From CAZHDI01 sp964531285 (GTDB taxonomy: Bacteria; Pseudomonadota; Alphaproteobacteria; JAJFIK01): DNA of 10,476 bases. Location: positions 1 to 10,476 of the forward strand of contig CAZHDI010000111.1 in the NCBI GenBank assembly GCA_964531285.1, read 5' to 3'. Of this stretch, positions 6,199 to 10,476 are shown piece after piece (position 1 is the first letter of the stretch; each line of letters opens with the position of its first letter). The position numbers were made by a program, and so were the translations under genes. The notes beneath the pieces were generated by a model. It was not told the DNA's origin. It made no database searches and saw only the letters and a program-made list of their open reading frames with translations.

Positions 6199-7392
6199 TC
6201 AAGAAGTGGGCGGCGCGAATTGTTCCGTCAAGGCGTGACGCGGCGGGGTCGCCGCCTTGCCGTCGATGCCAAGCGCCTTGAGGGTCAACTCAAAGCTGGA
6301 GCGGCTGAAATCGAACACATAATCGGTGTCCTGCACGATCACCTCGCGCGCGCCGTGTGCCCGCAGCAGCGTCACCACGTCATAGGCACGGTCTGCCGGT
6401 GCCGTCAGCATGACCGACACCCCCTCATCGGCGCCGTCGAGCGGCGGCAGTCGGCCGATCTGCACCTGGGTCTGGACGATCGCGGTCAACGCCTTTTCGA
6501 GCGCGGCGACCGTCTGGGCGAAATCCGCAGCGCCAAGACCGGGCCGGCTGTCGAGGCGGGCCATCATCATCTTGCGGCTGGCGGCGTTGATCTTGGCGTC
6601 GATCATGTCGAGGAGGCGCCGCATGGTCTCCAGAACCGGCGCCGACCACGTTACGTCCGCTGCGCCGCTGGCAAACAGGGTCGCGTAGGACGACAGGATT
6701 TTGCCATTGCGCAAGGTTTTCAGGTGATTGGCGGCGAGCGTCGTCCCGGTCGAGGTGATATCGACGATGACATCGGCCAGACCGGTGACCGGCGCGGCCT
6801 CGGTAGCGCCTTCGGAGCGGATGATCCGGTAATCCGGCACCGCGTGGTCGGCGCAAAAGGCTCGGGCCAGCGTGCGGTATTTTGTGGCGATGCGCATGCG
6901 CCGGCCGTGGCGGCGGCGATAGGCCTGCGCGACTTCGGCGACATCGGCCATGGTGTCCACGTCGATCCAGGCGCGCGGGACCGCGACCACCAGATCGGCG
7001 CGTCCGAACCCGAATTGCTGGACCGCGATGGGCATGCCGGGCCGCCGGGAGTCCGGCGCCTCGATGGACGGCGGTGTGCGGCCCGCCAGTTCGGCGATGA
7101 GATCGAGGCCGGTCACGCCCAGATGCACTTCACCCGCGGCGAGGCGCTGGGGAATTTCCGATGCGGCCATAAGATCCACGACGCAGCCCGGCAGGGCCGG
7201 GATCCGTGCCGTGTAATCGCGACTGCCGCGTGCGCCTTTGACCGCAAAGCCGCAGGACTCCAGAAACGCCAAGGTCGGATCAAGGAGGCGCCCTTTGCTG
7301 GGCAGCGCCAGGCGCAACTGTTCGCCCTCCGTGCCGCCGTCTGCGCCGCCGCGTCCGTCCGCCTGCCAGATCGTCTTTGCCGGCCGGGTCAT
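6199..7392 (-). CDS. hisG: ATP phosphoribosyltransferase catalytic subunit
   Basis: HisG catalyses the first step of histidine synthesis: ATP plus PRPP gives phosphoribosyl-ATP and pyrophosphate. The 397 residues start with about 25 poorly conserved positions. The catalytic domain then shows LALPSKGRLLDPTL (28-41), GVTGLDLI (92-99), IATKY (168-172) and the PRPP loop DITSTGTTLAANHL (201-214). After about residue 245 comes an extended helical section. Residues 314-352 (GVSVMLTAPADRAYDVV, then LLRAHGAREVIVQDTDYVF) resemble the C-terminal regulatory domain of long-form HisG, followed by a tail of about 45 residues. It is therefore longer than the roughly 300 residues of E. coli HisG, yet a hisZ gene is adjacent. 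The ATG at 7392 overlaps the hisZ stop as ATGA and has GGAGA seven bases before it, which indicates translational coupling. Confidence 0.93.
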   Translation of the reverse strand: MTRPAKTIWQADGRGGADGGTEGEQLRLALPSKGRLLDPTLAFLESCGFAVKGARGSRDYTARIPALPGCVVDLMAASEIPQRLAAGEVHLGVTGLDLIAELAGRTPPSIEAPDSRRPGMPIAVQQFGFGRADLVVAVPRAWIDVDTMADVAEVAQAYRRRHGRRMRIATKYRTLARAFCADHAVPDYRIIRSEGATEAAPVTGLADVIVDITSTGTTLAANHLKTLRNGKILSSYATLFASGAADVTWSAPVLETMRRLLDMIDAKINAASRKMMMARLDSRPGLGAADFAQTVAALEKALTAIVQTQVQIGRLPPLDGADEGVSVMLTAPADRAYDVVTLLRAHGAREVIVQDTDYVFDFSRSSFELTLKALGIDGKAATPPRHALTEQFAPPTS

Positions 7393-8855
7393 CGAATCTT
7401 CTCCGCGAACGCGCCCAACTCCGCCAGATCCATGGCGAATTGTTTGTTTTCCGCCTGGGACTGAACCACCACCGTCGGCCGCCCGCCATTGTCCGGGCCC
7501 ACCACGATCAGATAGGGCGTGCGTGCGAGGCGCGCCGGGTCCGCATCGGGCGGGCCAAGCTCGACGGCGACGCGCCATCCGGCGTCGCGCAGAACCCGCG
7601 CGGCTTCCGCGGCCACGGTTCCGTCCATCCTGGACCGGACAATGATTCGCGCCTGGAGGGCGGGCTCGGCGGTAACCGGCGCGCTGAGCAGTCCGGGTTC
7701 GCGGGCCATCAGCATACGTTCCATACCGAGCGCAAAGCCGGTGGCGGGGCAGGCCTGTTCGGCGTCGAGCGAGCCGATCAGATTGTCATAGCGTCCGCCG
7801 CCGCCCAGCGGCCAGATGCCCGCCTCGTTGTCATGGGCAATCTCGAAGATAAACCCGGTATAGTAGTCGATATCGCGTTGCAGGCCGGTGCACAGGCTGA
7901 CCATGTTCATATCGATGCCGTAAGCGTCCATCAGATCGATCCGGCGGTGGAATTCGTCGATCATCGGGTCGAAGCGCAAGCCCACCGCACGGCCGAAATC
8001 GGCGATATCCTCCAACGCCTCGCGCGGCTCGCCCTCGATATCCAGAAAGGCCCGCATTTGCGCGGCGATATCGTCGGGAATGCGGGTGAGCTGATCTTCG
8101 GCATTGTCGATCATCCGTTCCACGATCTCGTCAATGCCGCGGGTCCCGATCCTGTTGATCTCGGCGACCGATAGAAAACTCTCGATCAGGGTGACCGCTT
8201 GATCCTTGCCGATCGCCGCGACGCTCTGCATCAAGGTGCGCTGTTCGGCGGAAGGGGCTTCGGAGCGCCGGGCCCGGCCCTGGTCAGGATCGAGCCGCAT
8301 GAAGTCCCGTTTCAGTTCCAGTTTCAGGCGTTCGGGCAAAGGGTAGTGATCGAGCAGGGTGCGGAAGAACCGCACATCGCCCATCAGCATGAGCGTGTCG
8401 TCGATGCCGCCGGCCCGGGCCGCGTCGATGGCCAGCGCAACGATCTCGGCTTCGGCTGCCACCGGATCGGTGCCGCCCAGGAGTTCGATGCCCGCCTGGT
8501 GAAACTGGCCGAACCGTCCGTGTCCGGGCGTTTCATGGCGAAAGACCGGCCCGGCATAGCTGAGGCGCGTGGCGGCGGTCCGGTTCAACAGGCCGTGACG
8601 CAGAGCAAGCCGGCACACCGGGATCGTGAGTTCCGGGCGCAGGCATAATTCATTGCCATGCGGATCGTCGAACAGATAGGCCCGGCGCCGGGTCTCCTCG
8701 CCCGAGCGCTCCAGGATCGTATCCGACAGATCGATGGCCGGCGGTTCGACCCGCGCATAGCCATAAGTCTGGAACGCGCCTTCGAGCCGTGCGGTCAGGG
8801 TCCGCAGGCGCTCCAGGCTGCCTTCGTCATAATCGGGAAAAGCACTCAGCGTCAT
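7389..8855 (-). CDS. hisZ: ATP phosphoribosyltransferase regulatory subunit, HisRS-like
   Basis: HisZ is a catalytically inactive relative of histidyl-tRNA synthetase that binds HisG and confers activity control and histidine feedback. The 488 residues contain the class II synthetase core: LCLRPELTIPVCRL (70-83), a motif 2-like YAGPVFRHETPGHGRFGQFHQ (90-110), IDYYTGFIFEI (319-329) and the motif 3 region GGGGRYDNLIG (341-351) with TGFALGMERML (362-372). Residues 391-487 look like a degenerate anticodon-binding domain, which many HisZ proteins lack (common length below 400). The frame opens with TTG at 8861, but the ATG at 8855 with a weak GACGGG upstream is the likelier start. It lies 48 bases after hisS and overlaps hisG by four bases. 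It is unlikely to be a second HisRS because the next gene is a complete one. Confidence 0.9.
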   Translation of the reverse strand: MTLSAFPDYDEGSLERLRTLTARLEGAFQTYGYARVEPPAIDLSDTILERSGEETRRRAYLFDDPHGNELCLRPELTIPVCRLALRHGLLNRTAATRLSYAGPVFRHETPGHGRFGQFHQAGIELLGGTDPVAAEAEIVALAIDAARAGGIDDTLMLMGDVRFFRTLLDHYPLPERLKLELKRDFMRLDPDQGRARRSEAPSAEQRTLMQSVAAIGKDQAVTLIESFLSVAEINRIGTRGIDEIVERMIDNAEDQLTRIPDDIAAQMRAFLDIEGEPREALEDIADFGRAVGLRFDPMIDEFHRRIDLMDAYGIDMNMVSLCTGLQRDIDYYTGFIFEIAHDNEAGIWPLGGGGRYDNLIGSLDAEQACPATGFALGMERMLMAREPGLLSAPVTAEPALQARIIVRSRMDGTVAAEAARVLRDAGWRVAVELGPPDADPARLARTPYLIVVGPDNGGRPTVVVQSQAENKQFAMDLAELGAFAEKIR

Positions 8856-8903
8856 CGTCAACCCGTCTGCTGCCGGCCGGGAAGGGCGGGCCGTGTCTCA
8901 CCA

Positions 8904-10388
8904 TTATGCCAGCCGGTTCAGAATCTCTTTAACCGCCCCAACCATATCGGCGCGCGCAATGGTCTGCTGTGCCCGGGACTTGTCTTTCCATTCGTCATGA
9001 TCGGTGATCTGGGCCGCAAGCGCGCTGCCCGCCACCAGATCCTTGATCGATACGGTTCCGGCATCGAATTCGTCCGATCCGGCGATCACCGCCACCGGCG
9101 CGCTGCGGCGGTCGGCGTATTTCATCTGGGCCTTGAATTTGGATCCGCCCGCGTAGAGTTCCGCCCGGATCCCCGCCGCGCGCAATTCCTGGGCGATGGC
9201 GGCATAATCCGCGATCCGGTCCTTGTCCATGATCGTCACCAGAACCGGGCCGATGGTCTGTGTGCGGTCCACGCGCCCGGCGGCGTCTAGGGCCGCGAGG
9301 AGACGGTCCACTCCGATGGACACGCCGGTCGCCGGAACCCGTTCGCCCACGAACCGTTCCACGAGGCCGTCATAGCGCCCGCCGCCGGCCACCGAGCCGA
9401 ACTGGCGCGGCTGGCCCTTTTCGTCGAGGATCTCGAAGGTCATGCCGACCTCGAGGACCGGGCCGGTGTAATAGGCCAGGCCCCGGACGATGCTGGGATC
9501 GAATTTCACCTGGGTCTCGGCCAGACCCATGGCATCGAGCAGGGCGCCGATCTCTTCCATCTCGGCAAGGCCCGCGGCGCCGGTCTCGCTCGTGCCCACC
9601 ACGTCGCGCAAGCCCTTGCACACGGCGGCGCGGGTGTCGCCGGTCACCTGCATGAAGGCGAGCACCTGATCGGCCTGATCATTCGTGAGGCCCGCCCCCT
9701 TGGTGAAATCGCCGGACTCGTCCTTGCGCCCGGTGGTCAGCAAGAGGCGCACGCCGTCAAAGCCGACCCGGTCGAACTTGTCGATGGATCTCAGGACCGT
9801 GAGCATTTGCAACGGCGCGTCATCGGCGCTGGCCAGACCGATGGACTCCAGCACGCCGTCGAGGATCTTGCGGTTGTTCAGCCGCACCTCATAGTCGCCG
9901 CGCGGCATGCCCAGCGCTTCGAGCGCCTCGGCCATGATCGCGCAATTCTCCGCGTCCCCCACCATCGAGGCCGCGCCGATCGTGTCCACGTCGAATTGCA
10001 GGAACTCCCGGTAGCGCCCCGGGCCCGGCTTTTCGTTGCGCCACACGGGCCCGACCTGATAGCGCCGGAACGGCAGGGACATTTCCTTCCAGCGCTCGGC
10101 CACGAAGCGCGACAGCGGCGCGGTCAGGTCATAGCGCAGGGAGATCCACTGCTCGTCATTGTCGCGCAGGGCAAAAATGCCGCCGTCGGGTTGGTCCTGC
10201 TCGGGCAGGAACTTGCCCAGCACATCAACATACTCGACCGCCGGGGTCTCCAGCGGCTCGAACCCATAGCGCTCATAGACATCGCGGATGGTGTCGATCA
10301 TGCGGGCGCGATGGCGCAGATCGTCCGCCAAGGTGTCTTTAAACCCCTTCGCGACACGCGCGCTCAGCGCGTTTGGACGCTCTGCCAT
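8904..10388 (-). CDS. hisS: histidyl-tRNA synthetase, alphaproteobacterial divergent type
   Basis: HisRS charges tRNA-His with histidine in the cytosol. The 494 residues carry the class II core: motif 1 region YGFEPLETPAVEY (31-43), LRYDLTAPLSRF (74-85), motif 2 VGPVWRNEKPGPGRYREFLQ (102-121), the histidine-binding loop RGLAYYTGP (292-300) and motif 3 GGGRYDGLV (325-333) with TGVSIGVDRLL (344-354). A typical anticodon-binding domain covers 370-494 (LYAGGSKFKAQMKYADRR, then PVAVIAG). The His loop has Ala295 where canonical bacterial enzymes have Asp (RGLDYY). This is a feature of the divergent HisRS of many alphaproteobacteria, whose tRNA-His lacks the extra G-1 nucleotide. The start ATG has GAGGG six bases upstream and a good promoter about 55 bases further. 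It is the first gene of the hisS-hisZ-hisG operon. Confidence 0.96.
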   Translation of the reverse strand: MAERPNALSARVAKGFKDTLADDLRHRARMIDTIRDVYERYGFEPLETPAVEYVDVLGKFLPEQDQPDGGIFALRDNDEQWISLRYDLTAPLSRFVAERWKEMSLPFRRYQVGPVWRNEKPGPGRYREFLQFDVDTIGAASMVGDAENCAIMAEALEALGMPRGDYEVRLNNRKILDGVLESIGLASADDAPLQMLTVLRSIDKFDRVGFDGVRLLLTTGRKDESGDFTKGAGLTNDQADQVLAFMQVTGDTRAAVCKGLRDVVGTSETGAAGLAEMEEIGALLDAMGLAETQVKFDPSIVRGLAYYTGPVLEVGMTFEILDEKGQPRQFGSVAGGGRYDGLVERFVGERVPATGVSIGVDRLLAALDAAGRVDRTQTIGPVLVTIMDKDRIADYAAIAQELRAAGIRAELYAGGSKFKAQMKYADRRSAPVAVIAGSDEFDAGTVSIKDLVAGSALAAQITDHDEWKDKSRAQQTIARADMVGAVKEILNRLA

Positions 10389-10443
10389 GATGAACCCTCT
10401 ACCCGAAATCGACTGCCGCCGGCGGGCGCCGACGCAAGCGGCG

Positions 10444-10473
10444 TCTATAGCGCGCGGGCGCGGCCACTGGCAA
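10444..10473 (-). promoter_or_regulatory. sigma70-type promoter of the hisS-hisZ-hisG operon
   Basis: On the minus strand TTGCCA (10468-10473) is separated by 18 bases from TATAGA (10444-10449). Transcription would start near 10437, giving a leader of about 50 bases before the hisS ATG. The spacing and position fit well. The leader is too short for a classical his attenuator and contains no run of His codons. Confidence 0.5.
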
Positions 10474-10476
10474 CCG

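Noticed and set aside
6220..7464. A 414-codon plus-strand open frame antisense to hisG
   Set aside because: hisG motifs, start site and operon context explain this DNA. The antisense translation has low-complexity composition and no motif.
1..10476. tRNA or rRNA genes, CRISPR arrays, insertion sequences, phage or defence genes
   Set aside because: No cloverleaf-like or rRNA-like sequence, no regularly spaced repeats and no transposase-like or defence-like reading frame was seen on either strand.

Overview
This GC-rich window looks like part of an alphaproteobacterial chromosome. The evidence is the alpha-type histidyl-tRNA synthetase, the hisS-hisZ-hisG order, the adjacent Hsp20 and DUF1150 genes, and the C-terminal part of an alpha-type GyrB. 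The divergent HisRS points to the Rhizobiales/Rhodobacterales/Caulobacterales-like lineages. I cannot name a genus. A CYP153-type alkane-hydroxylase P450 suggests hydrocarbon or fatty-acid terminal oxidation, which is common in marine and oil-associated members of this class.

Left part, plus strand (1-3541): the 3' end of gyrB (cut by the window edge), a small membrane-anchored, cysteine-free protein of the thioredoxin/ATP10-like type, and a bifunctional class A penicillin-binding protein with complete glycosyltransferase and transpeptidase motifs. Middle part, minus strand (3546-6075): a CYP153-family P450 with its own strong intrinsic terminator. A 28-codon frame lies beyond that terminator and reads like the tail of an enoyl-CoA hydratase. 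Upstream of the P450 is an hsp20-DUF1150 pair ending in a second very strong terminator. Right part, minus strand (6199-10388): hisS, hisZ and hisG form an operon driven by a recognisable sigma70-type promoter at the right edge. hisZ and hisG overlap by an ATGA.

How the genes work together: HisG and HisZ should form the ATP phosphoribosyltransferase that commits carbon to histidine, and HisS charges tRNA-His with the product. Hsp20 and the DUF1150 protein are a recurrent pair of unknown joint purpose. The P450 stands alone between two terminators, so its ferredoxin and reductase must be encoded elsewhere.

The window is mostly housekeeping sequence, and I see no obvious defence, mobile or biosynthetic cluster. 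The points most worth a second look are the crotonase-like remnant beside the P450, the orphan state of the P450 and its AT-rich promoter with inverted repeats, the long-form HisG together with a long HisZ, and the divergent HisRS. No stretch longer than 300 bases lacks a gene. The longest gaps are about 190 bases (5037-5232, P450 promoter plus terminator) and about 136 bases (1462-1597).
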